A DNA stretch of 64,000 nucleotides, taken from NCBI GenBank assembly GCA_000024525.1, contig CP001769.1, forward strand, positions 5,303,001-5,367,000, in the 5' to 3' direction. The position numbers and the translations under genes are program-made. Source of the DNA: Spirosoma linguale DSM 74. GTDB lineage: Bacteria; Bacteroidota; Bacteroidia; Cytophagales; Spirosomataceae. This document shows positions 8,984 through 18,399 of the stretch, piece by piece; within the stretch, counting starts at the first letter, position 1, and the number at the start of each line of letters is the position of its first letter. Under the pieces are notes generated by a model. That model searched no databases. It was not told the origin of the DNA and saw only the letters and a list, made by a program, of their open reading frames with translations.

Positions 8984-10420
8984 TTAATAGCCCGGGTTTT
9001 GCTTTAGCGTTGGATTCAGGTCAATTTCGGCTTGCGGTATGGGAAACAGTAACTCGAAATCCTGCACGGAAAAATTAAGTTTCTGGCTGGCGTAATGGGC
9101 ATTCAGCACCGTTTGTGCCCGCCCCGTTCGGACCAGATCGAACCAGCGATGGCCTTCGTACAAGAACTCGACACGCCGTTCCTGTTCCAGCGCCAGCCGT
9201 AAATCGGCCTGTGAAAGCCCCGCCAAAGCAGGCAATTTAGCCCGTTGTCGTACCTGATTGAGAGAAGGGAGGGCATCGGCTGTTTTACCCTGTTCGTTCA
9301 GCGCTTCGGCATACATCAGCAACACATCGGCAAAGCGTAGTACAGTAAACGAGACACTGCCGTCGCCCGGATCAACCGCTTTGAAGTCGACAAACTTCAA
9401 CCCGTATCGACTGTAGGATTTTTTCCCGCCAATCAACGATACCGAATCACTCACGGATACGGCCTTACGGGCATCACCCGTTTCATAGGCTTTTATCAAA
9501 TCCAGCGTCGGCACGATGCGCCCTGCCCCCTGCGCATTACCGGGAAAAATAGCCATGCTCGTAATGGCGGGGGTAAACAGCGCCGAGTAGTTGTTGCCCA
9601 GCGTCTGCCCGGAGAGATAAGCAACTTCCAGAATCGTTTCGGGCAGATTGGTATTACCGTTGGTCGACAGCGTTTTATAATCAACAACCAGCGAATACTG
9701 TTTAGCGTCAATAACTTCCTTCAACTTCGCAGCGGCCAGGTCATAACTCTTCTGCGTTAGATAGACCTTGCCCAGCAACGTTTTTACGGTCATCTGCGAT
9801 GCTCTGGTCTTGTCCGTCACGGCCGTTGCGGGCAGTAGTGTTTCGGCACTAGTCAAGTCCGACACGATCAGTTTATACACCTCTTCTTTGGGTTTGAGCG
9901 TCAAGTCGGCGGCTGCCACCTGAGCCGGACTGGTAAATGTTTGTGTAGCGACGGGAACATTGCCAAACATCCGCACGAGGTAGAAATAGCTGAACGCCCG
10001 CAGAAACTGGGCCTCGCCTTTAATCCGATTCTTAACGGTCGGGTCAAAGGCAACGGCATCGATCCGGTTCAGGATATTGCTGGATTGCGAGATGGTGTAC
10101 AGGCAGGTATTCCAGACTGAGCGTATATAGGCATTCGTTGCCGTAACGCCGTTCTGGTCGAGTTGCATCTCATCGGCCGAGGGCGACGACCACTGAATTT
10201 CGGCATTGTCGGTCGTTAGGTCGCCTACGTACTGGATGGTACTGCTGCTATAGAGCCCCCGTGTGGTGCTGTATACACCAACCAGCGCCGTCTCGAAATC
10301 ATTTTGATTCTGGTAAAAACCCTGATCGCTGATCTGGTAAGCGGGTTTAAGGTTCAGGAAATCCTGACAGGATGATAAGGTGGCTGTTACCGCTAGAATG
10401 GCCAGTATTCGCTTTTTCAT
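8984..10420 (-). CDS. SusD/RagB-family outer-membrane lipoprotein
   Basis: 478 residues. Lipoprotein signal with lipobox LSSC (C18), followed by the typical SusD start (QDFLNLKPAYQISDQGFYQN). The TPR-like helical core and the C-terminal ending (FPIPQAEIDLNPTLKQNPGY) are standard. SusD proteins form the lid of the SusC channel and bind glycans at the cell surface. Its partner SusC is 31 bases upstream. Confidence 0.95.
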   Translation of the reverse strand: MKKRILAILAVTATLSSCQDFLNLKPAYQISDQGFYQNQNDFETALVGVYSTTRGLYSSSTIQYVGDLTTDNAEIQWSSPSADEMQLDQNGVTATNAYIRSVWNTCLYTISQSSNILNRIDAVAFDPTVKNRIKGEAQFLRAFSYFYLVRMFGNVPVATQTFTSPAQVAAADLTLKPKEEVYKLIVSDLTSAETLLPATAVTDKTRASQMTVKTLLGKVYLTQKSYDLAAAKLKEVIDAKQYSLVVDYKTLSTNGNTNLPETILEVAYLSGQTLGNNYSALFTPAITSMAIFPGNAQGAGRIVPTLDLIKAYETGDARKAVSVSDSVSLIGGKKSYSRYGLKFVDFKAVDPGDGSVSFTVLRFADVLLMYAEALNEQGKTADALPSLNQVRQRAKLPALAGLSQADLRLALEQERRVEFLYEGHRWFDLVRTGRAQTVLNAHYASQKLNFSVQDFELLFPIPQAEIDLNPTLKQNPGY

Positions 10421-10451
10421 GACAGTTAATGGGAGTTGATCGATGGTCTGA

Positions 10452-13400
10452 TTAGAAAGTCACGCGCAGGCCGACGGTGTAGGTCCGTGGGTTTGGATAC
10501 GAGAAGAAGTCAACGCCACTTTTGGCCAGATTATCGCCCCCGGTACTCCCCTCCGGGTCATAGCCCGGATACTTCGTAAACGTGTACAGGTTCGTGACAT
10601 CCGCATAGATCGACAGTGCCTGAAGCTTCAGCTTGCTAACCGCCGGTGCTGGAAAGGTGTACGATAAATTGACATCCCGAATGCGGGTGAATGACCCGTC
10701 GAACAGGTATTTGGTCGTTCCCGCGCTGAACCCGAAAGCATAGTCGTTTCGGATAGCCCGCGTATACAAGCCCGCCCCCGGACTCTCCGGCGATTTCCAG
10801 CGGTCGGCCATAGCGGCCAGTTGGTTCTGTACCCCAGCCCCATTCAGGTTGACCTCGCCCCCCTGAAAATAAACCTGGTTGCCGTAGGTGCCATTGAGGC
10901 TCACGCTCAGGGCGAAATTTTTGTAAGTAAAGCGGTTACCAAGTCCCCAGGTATATCGGGGCCACGGATTTCCGACAATGGTTCTGTCGGATGTATTGAT
11001 GGTGCCATTGCCGTCGGCATCCTGGTACTTATAATCACCCGGCTGCACGCGTGGGTTCTGTTTTGGGCTGTTGTTGACCTCCTCCTGGGTCTGGAAAACG
11101 CCCAGAATGTTGAGCAGTCGGAAGCTGGAAATGGGGTAGCCAACTTGCGCCACCTGGTAATCGGACGTAACGATACGGGCCGAACTTGAATTGAGCGCCA
11201 GCACTTTGTTGCGGTTCCAGCTAATATTAAAATCCATATTCCACTGGAATGGCCCTTTCGCGATGTTCTGCGAATTGACCGTCAGTTCGATCCCCTTGTT
11301 TTCTACCTCGCCGATGTTCTGAACCGAGCTGCCAAAGCCCGAAGCCGAAGGCAGGGTTACGTTAAGCAGCAGATTCTTTTTGTAGGCCTGATAGGCATCG
11401 ACCGTAAACGACAGTCGGTTCTGGAACAACGACAGATCAATGCCCACGTTACTCTGCACCGATTGCTCCCAGGTCAGTTCGTCATTGGCCAGGCTGGTTG
11501 GGATAATACCCGACACAATCTGACCATTCGCCACCGTTCGGGCAACGCCCAGCAAGCCCTGCGTGGCGTAGTTGGGAATCAGGTTATTGCCCGAAATACC
11601 ATAACTGGCCCTGATTTTCAAATCGCTGATGAAACTGGCCGATTTCATGAAGGGCTCATCCGACAAGCGGTAGGCGGCTGAAATCGACGGAAACGTCCCC
11701 CAGCGATTTTTCGAGCCAAAACGTGAGCTGCCATCTTTCCGAATCGTCGCTGTGAGCAGGTACTTACCGTTATAGGTGTAATTTACCCTGGCCAGCCACG
11801 ACATAATGGCCCATTCGCTGATGTAATTCGTGCCCGTCGAAACGGTTCCTGCGGCCAGAAACGGCACATAATCGGTCGAGAAGCCGGTAGCCCCGGCCTG
11901 TAGCACCTCGTCCGAATTTTTCTGGATGGTGTAGCCCGCCAGCGCATCAATATCGTGCCTGCCACCAAACTTATGCCGGTAGTTGATGGTGTTTTCGTTC
12001 AGCCAGTTCAGGCTTTTGATTTCGGTCGATGCTGCGGTGGCGGCCCCCGTTCGGCTGGTCGCCAGCCCGACCTTCGACGACTTCCACAAGCGGGTTACAT
12101 TGTTGGAGTAATTCACCCCGATGGACGTTTTCAGGACAAGCCCCGGTGCCAGATCGAATTGCAGGTAGTTATTGGTGAACACATTGGTATTGTTGCGTTT
12201 ATCGAAAAACTCAGCGGCAATGATCAGCGGATTTTCGACGGGAATGCCCGTTGGACTGGAGAATTCGGAGTAAGGCGTACCATCGGGATTAGTGACCGGA
12301 ATGGTCGGGTCGCTGGCGAGGGCCGCCGAGATCAGACCCCGGAATTGCAGGTGTCCCTCAGCCCTCGCGAAATTGCCGTACGAATGAGCGCCCGAAAATG
12401 ACGCGCCGATTTTCAGGCGGGGGGTGAGCTGGGCGTCAATGTTGGTACGGAGGGTGAACTTGTTAAAATCCGACCCGATGATGATGCCCTTCTGGTTGAA
12501 AAAGCCGCCGGAAACGTAATAGCTAACGTCCCGACTCGTGCCGCTGGCCGACAACTGGTAATTCTGAACCATCCCTTTTCGGAAAATCACGTCCTGCCAG
12601 TCGGTGCCGTAACCGGCATCGGCAAACTGGCCGGGGTTACGAAAGTCGGGCTTCACCTGCGTGGCTGTACTGCGAATGTTGTTTGGGTCGGTCGCTTTAC
12701 CACCCGCAAATACCCAGGCGTTGTCGCGCCCTTCGGCAACAAATTCGGCGTACTGACGGGGCGTCAGCAACTTCATTTTTCGGGCCAGTTCCTGCATACC
12801 CGTCGAATGCTCGAAACTGATGGTAGGCTTGCCGAGCTTACCCCGTTTTGTCGTTATAATAATCACGCCGTTGGAACCCCTTGAGCCATAAATAGCCGTG
12901 GCCGACGCATCTTTCAGCACCTGAATCGACTCAATATCGGCGGGGTTGATGATGCTGAGCGGATTAATCCGGTTAGTCGAACTGCTACTGGCAAGTCCGC
13001 TGGCCGTATAGGAATTGGCACCGAAACTGCTCAGGTCGGAGCCGCCCCCGCCGGTACCAATGGCGTATCCATCCACAACATACAGCGGTGAGTTACCGCC
13101 TGTAATGGAGCTGATCCCCCGAATGATCACGTTGACATTGCCGCCCGGCGCACCCGACGTCTGAGTAATCTGTACCCCCGCCACTTTGCCCTGCATCATC
13201 TGGTCGACGCTCGTTGCCGAGGGTACGGGCACCAGGTCTTTGCTGGTCAGGTTGACGATGGACCCCGTCAGATCCTTTTTGCGCTGGGTACCATATCCCA
13301 CCACAACCACATCCTGCAACTGCTGCTGGTCAGTTTTCAGGGCGATAGTCAAGTTAGTGCGCGGCTGGCCGTTTCCGTTGCTGACGGGCAGTTCCTGGGG

Positions 13401-13667
13401 TGCGTACCCAATAAAGCTGATTACCAGCGTTGCATTGCCCGCTACGTTCAGCTTGAAATTGCCGTTCACATCCGAGGTAGTGCCATTGGTGGTTCCTTTC
13501 TCGGTAACGGTAGCCCCAACCAAGGCTTCACCGTCTTCCTCGGCGGTGATTTTACCACTCACCAGCCCTTTAGCTGACTGAGCAGATACGCTATGAGCAA
13601 CCGTCAATACGCTTAACATACTCCCGATGACCAGGAGCCGAAGCTGATGGAATAAAAAGTGATTCAT
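10452..13667 (-). CDS. SusC/RagA-family TonB-linked outer-membrane transporter
   Basis: 1071 residues. Signal peptide about 1-29; carboxypeptidase-regulatory-like domain about 34-118; SusC signature VVVVGYGTQRKKDLTGS around 120; plug domain with IIRGISSI and PLYVVDGYAIG; then a long beta barrel ending in GLRVTF with terminal Phe, as expected for an outer-membrane barrel. It imports oligosaccharides with SusD, energised by TonB-ExbBD. It starts 34 bases after the isomerase gene and is probably co-transcribed with it. Confidence 0.95.
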   Translation of the reverse strand: MNHFLFHQLRLLVIGSMLSVLTVAHSVSAQSAKGLVSGKITAEEDGEALVGATVTEKGTTNGTTSDVNGNFKLNVAGNATLVISFIGYAPQELPVSNGNGQPRTNLTIALKTDQQQLQDVVVVGYGTQRKKDLTGSIVNLTSKDLVPVPSATSVDQMMQGKVAGVQITQTSGAPGGNVNVIIRGISSITGGNSPLYVVDGYAIGTGGGGSDLSSFGANSYTASGLASSSSTNRINPLSIINPADIESIQVLKDASATAIYGSRGSNGVIIITTKRGKLGKPTISFEHSTGMQELARKMKLLTPRQYAEFVAEGRDNAWVFAGGKATDPNNIRSTATQVKPDFRNPGQFADAGYGTDWQDVIFRKGMVQNYQLSASGTSRDVSYYVSGGFFNQKGIIIGSDFNKFTLRTNIDAQLTPRLKIGASFSGAHSYGNFARAEGHLQFRGLISAALASDPTIPVTNPDGTPYSEFSSPTGIPVENPLIIAAEFFDKRNNTNVFTNNYLQFDLAPGLVLKTSIGVNYSNNVTRLWKSSKVGLATSRTGAATAASTEIKSLNWLNENTINYRHKFGGRHDIDALAGYTIQKNSDEVLQAGATGFSTDYVPFLAAGTVSTGTNYISEWAIMSWLARVNYTYNGKYLLTATIRKDGSSRFGSKNRWGTFPSISAAYRLSDEPFMKSASFISDLKIRASYGISGNNLIPNYATQGLLGVARTVANGQIVSGIIPTSLANDELTWEQSVQSNVGIDLSLFQNRLSFTVDAYQAYKKNLLLNVTLPSASGFGSSVQNIGEVENKGIELTVNSQNIAKGPFQWNMDFNISWNRNKVLALNSSSARIVTSDYQVAQVGYPISSFRLLNILGVFQTQEEVNNSPKQNPRVQPGDYKYQDADGNGTINTSDRTIVGNPWPRYTWGLGNRFTYKNFALSVSLNGTYGNQVYFQGGEVNLNGAGVQNQLAAMADRWKSPESPGAGLYTRAIRNDYAFGFSAGTTKYLFDGSFTRIRDVNLSYTFPAPAVSKLKLQALSIYADVTNLYTFTKYPGYDPEGSTGGDNLAKSGVDFFSYPNPRTYTVGLRVTF

Positions 13668-13701
13668 AGGAAAAGATGGGGATTAAAGGGTTATAAAACG
13701 G

Positions 13702-15198
13702 TTATCCATTGATGATGACGGATTCGATTTTGAGGTAGTCGGCAATTTTCCGGATCGACTCGGCATGGTGGCCAATGCCCAGCGCGAAGTGGTGGGTTGG
13801 TCCTTCCTGAATCCAGCGTTTGAGAAACGTCCGCACGTCTGGTTTGAAAAAGCCCCGCGTGTTGGTATTACCCGTTGGTGGAATAGGCCCGGCAATGGAT
13901 TCGCCTTCGGCAATAACAAATTTCATCTTGCCCTCGTAGGTGGAGCTGATACTCAGCATAGTGATTGGGCCTTCCTTAATCTTGAACTCCACACCGGCGC
14001 CGAAACCGGGCTTGCCGTGGTATTTTTTCAGGCTCCGCAGTACTGGCTGCCCTTCGGCAATGGCAATGTTGTGTGGCCCGTCGTGCCCGACGAGCACAAA
14101 ATCTTCCCTGAAATCGACCGGGTGAAACTCGGCGAAACTGCCGCCAATGCCCAGCCGTTCCATAATGAGCATGGCAATGCAGGTCTTTAAATCCGATTCG
14201 CCACACATAGGGAAGCCCGCGCCCTGAAGCAATGAATTACCGACAATCAGGTTCGACATGACCACCCGCGTGTCGCTTCCATCGGGGCCATCGTAGTAAT
14301 AGGCCAGCCCGTCCAGCTTTTTGGCTTTTATGAACCGCTCAAGCGCTACAGCCGCCTGAGCCGCAATGTGCAGATCAGAGTCCCGCAGTTTCTCCGAGAT
14401 CGGGTCCGAGACCGGGTCGGGGGTATCGAAAAAGGCCAGGATACGCTCTTTAACGGCATTGATTTCAGCTTCTGTCGCCTGCTGGTACTGCGTAACAATT
14501 TCGTGTGCTTCGCACTGAACGATGTGGGCACCAAAATGAGCCGTGAGCATAGTCGAGTCGGAGTGCATGTCGAGCATGGCTTCGATGGGGTGTCCGATAT
14601 GCCCGATCCTGGCCGTCTTTAAATCGTGCAGTACGGCCGCAATCCGGCAGTATTCCTCAATCTCAGCATCGGCTGCCGGGTCGTCGTACAAGGTGCCGAT
14701 AATCATCTGCGGCACTTTTTTGCCCATCCGAACGGCAACTCCGGCAAACTCGGGCAACGAGCAGATATCGTCATTGTATAACTGAAGATAGGTCGACGCC
14801 TGGCTGTAATTCATGGCCTTATCGGGCTGAAGGGCCACCAGAACAATGGGAATGTCGACGCTTTTAATGATGATACCGAACGTGCTGGACGTAGCATAGG
14901 TCAGCATATCGCAGAAAATCAGGTCCAGATTGGCCGCGTTCAGTTTCGGGACAAGCTCATAGGCTTTCGTCACATCGTCAATCAGTCCAAAGTCTACGAC
15001 TTCAACGGCCCCCATCGCTTCGACTTTGTCGATAAAAACGGCCTGTTTTTTCAGTAGATTATCCAGTAAACCGTCGAACTGACTCCAGTATTTGAAGTAT
15101 CCGACCCCAAACACCCCAATTCGGGCAGTCGTTGGCTTTCGTTTGACAAATGCGGCCTGGCTGGCCCGAACTATTCCATTTGGTGATTGGTCCTGCAT
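13702..15198 (-). CDS. Sugar isomerase of the L-arabinose/L-fucose isomerase fold
   Basis: 498 residues, the usual length for AraA. By position the metal ligands of the family are present: E334 (MCGESD), E357 (SFAEF), H372 (LVGHDGPHN) and H469/H470 (GPTHHFALGIGHH). The N-terminal half matches the family domain (ARIGVFGVGYFKYWSQF, LDLIFCDMLTYATSS). Such enzymes interconvert an aldose and a ketose in the cytoplasm. The motifs differ enough from true AraA and FucI that I do not assign a substrate. No kinase or aldolase gene of the araB/fucK type is nearby. It lies between the MFS transporter and susC, with an operator copy upstream at 15227-15244. Confidence 0.82.
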   Translation of the reverse strand: MQDQSPNGIVRASQAAFVKRKPTTARIGVFGVGYFKYWSQFDGLLDNLLKKQAVFIDKVEAMGAVEVVDFGLIDDVTKAYELVPKLNAANLDLIFCDMLTYATSSTFGIIIKSVDIPIVLVALQPDKAMNYSQASTYLQLYNDDICSLPEFAGVAVRMGKKVPQMIIGTLYDDPAADAEIEEYCRIAAVLHDLKTARIGHIGHPIEAMLDMHSDSTMLTAHFGAHIVQCEAHEIVTQYQQATEAEINAVKERILAFFDTPDPVSDPISEKLRDSDLHIAAQAAVALERFIKAKKLDGLAYYYDGPDGSDTRVVMSNLIVGNSLLQGAGFPMCGESDLKTCIAMLIMERLGIGGSFAEFHPVDFREDFVLVGHDGPHNIAIAEGQPVLRSLKKYHGKPGFGAGVEFKIKEGPITMLSISSTYEGKMKFVIAEGESIAGPIPPTGNTNTRGFFKPDVRTFLKRWIQEGPTHHFALGIGHHAESIRKIADYLKIESVIING

Positions 15199-15226
15199 AA
15201 TTTAGAGTTTGTGTATTTGTGCAGTT

Positions 15227-15244
15227 GAGTTAGTGCACTAAGTT
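15227..15244. promoter_or_regulatory. Operator copy 1 (isomerase upstream)
   Basis: Read on the minus strand the site is AACTTAGTGCACTAACTC, matching the perfect palindrome AACTTAGTGCACTAAGTT at 16 of 18 positions. The core TTAGTGCACTAA (15230-15241) is a perfect 12-bp palindrome. It sits 29 bases before the isomerase start, in the 109-base gap after the MFS gene. I see no TAnnTTTG element in the right place here. Confidence 0.7.
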
Positions 15245-15307
15245 GATTTGACTGTATGTTTCCGTATTGACAGAATCGCTCACAGGAACGCTTATGTCAA
15301 CGCTGGT

Positions 15308-16570
15308 TTATTGAGTTTGTATGGGCAAAGGAGAATTAACAGAAGCCTGCTCTGTGCTGATAGCCAGCGCTTTTATCTTGGGAATGAGCACGATGAGTAG
15401 AATAAACGCCAATGGATAAAGTAATCCCGATGCGACCCAGAGTGGGGTGTATGAATACCGTTGAATGACCACGCCCATCAGGGGATTAAGTAATAAGCTG
15501 GAGACAGCACCGGCCGTTCCGGACAGCCCAACGACTGTCGACGTTGCTTTCTGCCCAAACATATCCGAGATGGAGGTGATATAATTGGTGATCCAGAACC
15601 CATGCGCAAACATGAAAACCGACATCAGCCCAACGGCGACCTCCACCGACGAAACCCATGAAATGGCCGGGGTGACCAGCGTTAACACAGCCGCAATTCC
15701 CATCACCGTTTTCCGTGCTCTGTTGACGGAATACTGGTGAGCAATTAGCTGCCCCGAAAACCAGCCCCCCAGAATATTAGCGATACCAAGGGCTAAAAAG
15801 GGTATCCAGAACAATTTCCCAATCGCTTCGAAGGACACATTGCGTTCTGTACTCAGGTATTTCGGAATCCAGAACATCATGAAGTAGAACACAGGATCGA
15901 GCAGGAACCGGATAAGGATAAACACCCAGGTCGGCCGTAGTTTGAGCAAATCCAGAAAAGGAACCGTCTTTCCGACCGAAGAGGCCAGCGGTTGTTCAGC
16001 AGCCAGATTTTCTTTTCTCCAGGGCGTTAATAGCCAGACAATTACCCAGACAATACCAATCAGGCCGGGGATTAAAAAACCGCCCCGCCAGCCATAATTT
16101 GTAGACAACCAGATGGTTAAAGGGGGTGCAATCACGGCACCAATGGCCGAACCACCAATAGCTATCCCGTTCGCCAGGGCGCGTTCTTCCTTATCGAACC
16201 ACCGGTAAACCGTCCAGGCAGCCCCCGGAAAACAGCCGCCTTCGCCCATGCCCAGCAGAAACCGGAAGGCCAGCAACTGCGAGAAAGTAGTCATCACCGC
16301 GTGCAGGCTATTGGCCACCGACCACAAGCCGACCGAGATGGCCAGTCCCAGTTTACCTCCCACCCGATCGATCAGCCAGCCACCCAGGGTGAACATAATC
16401 GCATAACTGATCAGAAAGCTGGTGTTGATCAGTCCGTATTGTACGTCTGTAATATGAAACTCCTGTTGAATTTTGATGATGGCAATGGACAGCACCTGCC
16501 GATCCAGAAAGCTTAGGCCAGTAGCCACGAAGAGTAATGAAACGATCAGCCAGCGGAGATTTCTTTTCAT
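15308..16570 (-). CDS. MFS transporter, ACS family (hexuronate/sugar-acid type)
   Basis: 420 residues with about 12 hydrophobic segments. The start (LSFLDRQVLSIAIIKIQQEF) and the loop GGWLIDRVGGKLG are characteristic of the anion:cation symporter branch, which includes ExuT and related hexuronate and galactonate permeases. It should carry the monosaccharide or sugar acid released by the locus across the inner membrane. It is first in the minus-strand run, with a Bacteroidota promoter at 16599-16631 and an operator at 16573-16590, and is divergent from xylA. Confidence 0.88.
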   Translation of the reverse strand: MKRNLRWLIVSLLFVATGLSFLDRQVLSIAIIKIQQEFHITDVQYGLINTSFLISYAIMFTLGGWLIDRVGGKLGLAISVGLWSVANSLHAVMTTFSQLLAFRFLLGMGEGGCFPGAAWTVYRWFDKEERALANGIAIGGSAIGAVIAPPLTIWLSTNYGWRGGFLIPGLIGIVWVIVWLLTPWRKENLAAEQPLASSVGKTVPFLDLLKLRPTWVFILIRFLLDPVFYFMMFWIPKYLSTERNVSFEAIGKLFWIPFLALGIANILGGWFSGQLIAHQYSVNRARKTVMGIAAVLTLVTPAISWVSSVEVAVGLMSVFMFAHGFWITNYITSISDMFGQKATSTVVGLSGTAGAVSSLLLNPLMGVVIQRYSYTPLWVASGLLYPLAFILLIVLIPKIKALAISTEQASVNSPLPIQTQ

Positions 16571-16572
16571 AC

Positions 16573-16590
16573 AACTTAACGCACTAAGTT
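16573..16590. promoter_or_regulatory. Operator copy 2 (MFS transporter upstream)
   Basis: Minus-strand sequence AACTTAGTGCGTTAAGTT, an inverted repeat AACTTA-N6-TAAGTT that matches the palindrome AACTTAGTGCACTAAGTT at 16 of 18 positions. It shares the 10-mer AACTTAGTGC with copy 1. It lies just downstream of the -7 element at 16599-16606, over the expected transcription start, which fits a repressor site. Confidence 0.75.
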
Positions 16591-16598
16591 AACAGCAG

Positions 16599-16631
16599 CA
16601 AAGATATAAGCTTAAACATAACAAAATCAAA
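16599..16631 (-). promoter_or_regulatory. Promoter of the MFS/isomerase/susCD locus
   Basis: Read on the minus strand: -33 element TTTG (16628-16631), a 21-base spacer, and -7 element TATCTTTG (16599-16606). This is a full match to the Bacteroidota consensus TTTG ... TAnnTTTG. The start codon of the MFS gene is 29 bases downstream of the -7 element. Confidence 0.65.
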
Positions 16632-16645
16632 TTTTATAGTATTTT

Positions 16646-16659
16646 TATTCAATTGAATA
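16646..16659. promoter_or_regulatory. 14-bp palindrome between divergent MFS gene and xylA
   Basis: TATTCAATTGAATA is a perfect 14-bp palindrome in the AT-rich stretch between the two divergent promoters. It may be a regulator-binding site, but no second copy was noticed. Confidence 0.35.
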
Positions 16660-16706
16660 GAAATAATTCAACATGTATTCCAGAGACTCCCGACAGCACC
16701 GAAGGC

Positions 16707-16738
16707 TTTATTACTAGAATAAGGAGAAACTACCTTTA
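16707..16738 (+). promoter_or_regulatory. Candidate xylA promoter
   Basis: TTTA (16707-16710), a 20-base spacer and TACCTTTA (16731-16738), one base off the consensus in each element. It lies 41 bases before the xylA start codon. Confidence 0.4.
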
Positions 16739-16779
16739 CTGTCCTTTTCTTTCACCTAAATACCTCAATTCCTATTGCT

Positions 16780-18120
16780 ATGTCAGACGTTAAATTGACC
16801 CTCGGCGAGAAAACTTACTTTCCGTTCATAGAAAAACCAATTGCCTACGAAGGCCGTGAATCGGATAATCCGTTGGCCTTCAAGTTCTACGACGCCAACC
16901 GACTCATTCTGGGCAAACCGATGAAGGATCTGTTCCGGTTTGCTACGGCTTACTGGCATACCTTCTGCGGTACCGGAGCCGACCCCTTTGGTCCGGGTGT
17001 CAAGCATTTTCCCTGGGATGCCAACCCCGACCCGCTGGCCGCTGCCCATGATAAGATGGATGCCGCTTTCGAGTTTATCACCAAAATAGGCATGGAGTTT
17101 TACTGCTTCCACGATGTAGACGTGGCCCCCGAAGGAAACTCTAACAGTGAATTCGAGAAGAACTTCCGGGCTATTGTCGACTACGCCAAACAGAAGCAGG
17201 CCGCCAGTGGTGTAAAACTGCTGTGGGGCACGGCCAACCTGTTCTCGCACGAGCGGTACATGAACGGGGCCTCCACCAACCCTGATTTTCACGTGCTCGC
17301 CCATGGTGGCTGGCAGGTGAAAAACGCCATCGACGCCACCATCGAACTCGGGGGCGCAGGCTATACTTTCTGGGGAGGCCGGGAAGGGTACATGTCGCTG
17401 CTGAATACCAACATGAAACGGGAGCAGGAACACCTGGGCAAGTTTCTGCAAATCAGCCGCGATTACGCCCGTAAGCAGGGTTTTAAAGGTTCGTTTTACA
17501 TCGAGCCCAAACCGATGGAGCCCACCAAACACCAGTACGATTTCGATGCAGCAACGGTTGTCGGTTTCCTGAATCGCTTTGGCTTACAGGACGACTTCGA
17601 GCTAAACATCGAAACCAACCACGCCACCCTAGCTAATCATACGTTTGCCCACGAATTGCAGATTGCCGCCGATAACAACATGCTCGGCAGCATCGACGCC
17701 AACCGGGGCGATTACCAGAATGGCTGGGATACCGACCAGTTTCCGGTAGATGTATACGAACTGACGGAAGCCATGCTGGTCATTCTGGAAGCGGATGGCC
17801 TCAAATCCGGCGGGGTTAACTTCGACGCCAAGACGCGCCGGAATTCAACCGACCTGGACGATATTTTCATCGCCCACATTGGCGGCATGGACACCTTCGC
17901 ACGGGCAGCCATCGCGGCCGAAGCCATTCTTGATAAGTCGCAGTACCGGAAACTCCGCGCCGAACGTTACGCCAGCTACGACTCGGGCGAAGGTGCCCGT
18001 TTCGAAAAAGGTGAGTTAACGCTGGAAGACCTGCGCCAGTATGCCATGACCAATGGCGAGCCCAAACAACTCAGCGGCAAACAGGAGCTGTATGAAATGA
18101 TCGTTAATCAGTATATTTAA
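16780..18120 (+). CDS. xylA: Xylose isomerase
   Basis: 446 residues, the length of class II xylose isomerases. Hallmarks are the aromatic start of the active site ([16 protein letters not shown], about 59-73), H111 and D114 in [12 protein letters not shown], the GGREGY motif, the metal-binding run [17 protein letters not shown] and GSIDANRGD. It converts D-xylose to D-xylulose in the cytoplasm. It is divergent from the MFS/isomerase/SusCD run; no xylB kinase is in the window, so the kinase must lie elsewhere if the pathway is complete. Confidence 0.97.
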   Translation: MSDVKLTLGEKTYFPFIEKPIAYEGRESDNPLAFKFYDANRLILGKPMKDLFRFATAYWHTFCGTGADPFGPGVKHFPWDANPDPLAAAHDKMDAAFEFITKIGMEFYCFHDVDVAPEGNSNSEFEKNFRAIVDYAKQKQAASGVKLLWGTANLFSHERYMNGASTNPDFHVLAHGGWQVKNAIDATIELGGAGYTFWGGREGYMSLLNTNMKREQEHLGKFLQISRDYARKQGFKGSFYIEPKPMEPTKHQYDFDAATVVGFLNRFGLQDDFELNIETNHATLANHTFAHELQIAADNNMLGSIDANRGDYQNGWDTDQFPVDVYELTEAMLVILEADGLKSGGVNFDAKTRRNSTDLDDIFIAHIGGMDTFARAAIAAEAILDKSQYRKLRAERYASYDSGEGARFEKGELTLEDLRQYAMTNGEPKQLSGKQELYEMIVNQYI

Positions 18121-18130
18121 CCAAAACGTG

Positions 18131-18164
18131 CAGGACTTGCCGATTCTGAGTTCGGCAAGTCCTG
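18131..18164 (+). terminator. Hairpin after xylA
   Basis: Perfect 13-bp arms CAGGACTTGCCGA (18131-18143) and TCGGCAAGTCCTG (18152-18164) with an 8-base loop, beginning 11 bases after the xylA stop. Only a weak T-rich stretch follows. Confidence 0.6.
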
Positions 18165-18180
18165 TTAAAACTCTATTTCT

Positions 18181-18399
18181 ATGCAAGCATTTATCGGTAT
18201 TGGTGGGATAGAGCTTTTTTTCATTCTGGGGGCTTTAGCGTTTCTGTTCATCCTCCCGATTGTCGCACTCGTCGATGTTGTTCGAAGCAACTTCCGTGGC
18301 CCGAACGACAAAGTGATCTGGGTAATCATTATCGTTTTCCTGAATCTAATTGGTGCACTCCTGTATATTTTCATTGGCCGTAAACAGCGTATTGTATGA
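18181..18399 (+). CDS. Small PLDc_N-domain membrane protein
   Basis: 72 residues with two hydrophobic helices separated by DVVRSNFRGPNDKVIW and ending GRKQRIV. This is the pattern of the phospholipase D nuclease N-terminal (PLDc_N) family, which also forms the membrane region of cardiolipin synthases; here it stands alone. Function is unknown. Its last codon overlaps the next start (ATGA, 18396-18399), so the two are translationally coupled. Confidence 0.8.
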   Translation: MQAFIGIGGIELFFILGALAFLFILPIVALVDVVRSNFRGPNDKVIWVIIIVFLNLIGALLYIFIGRKQRIV

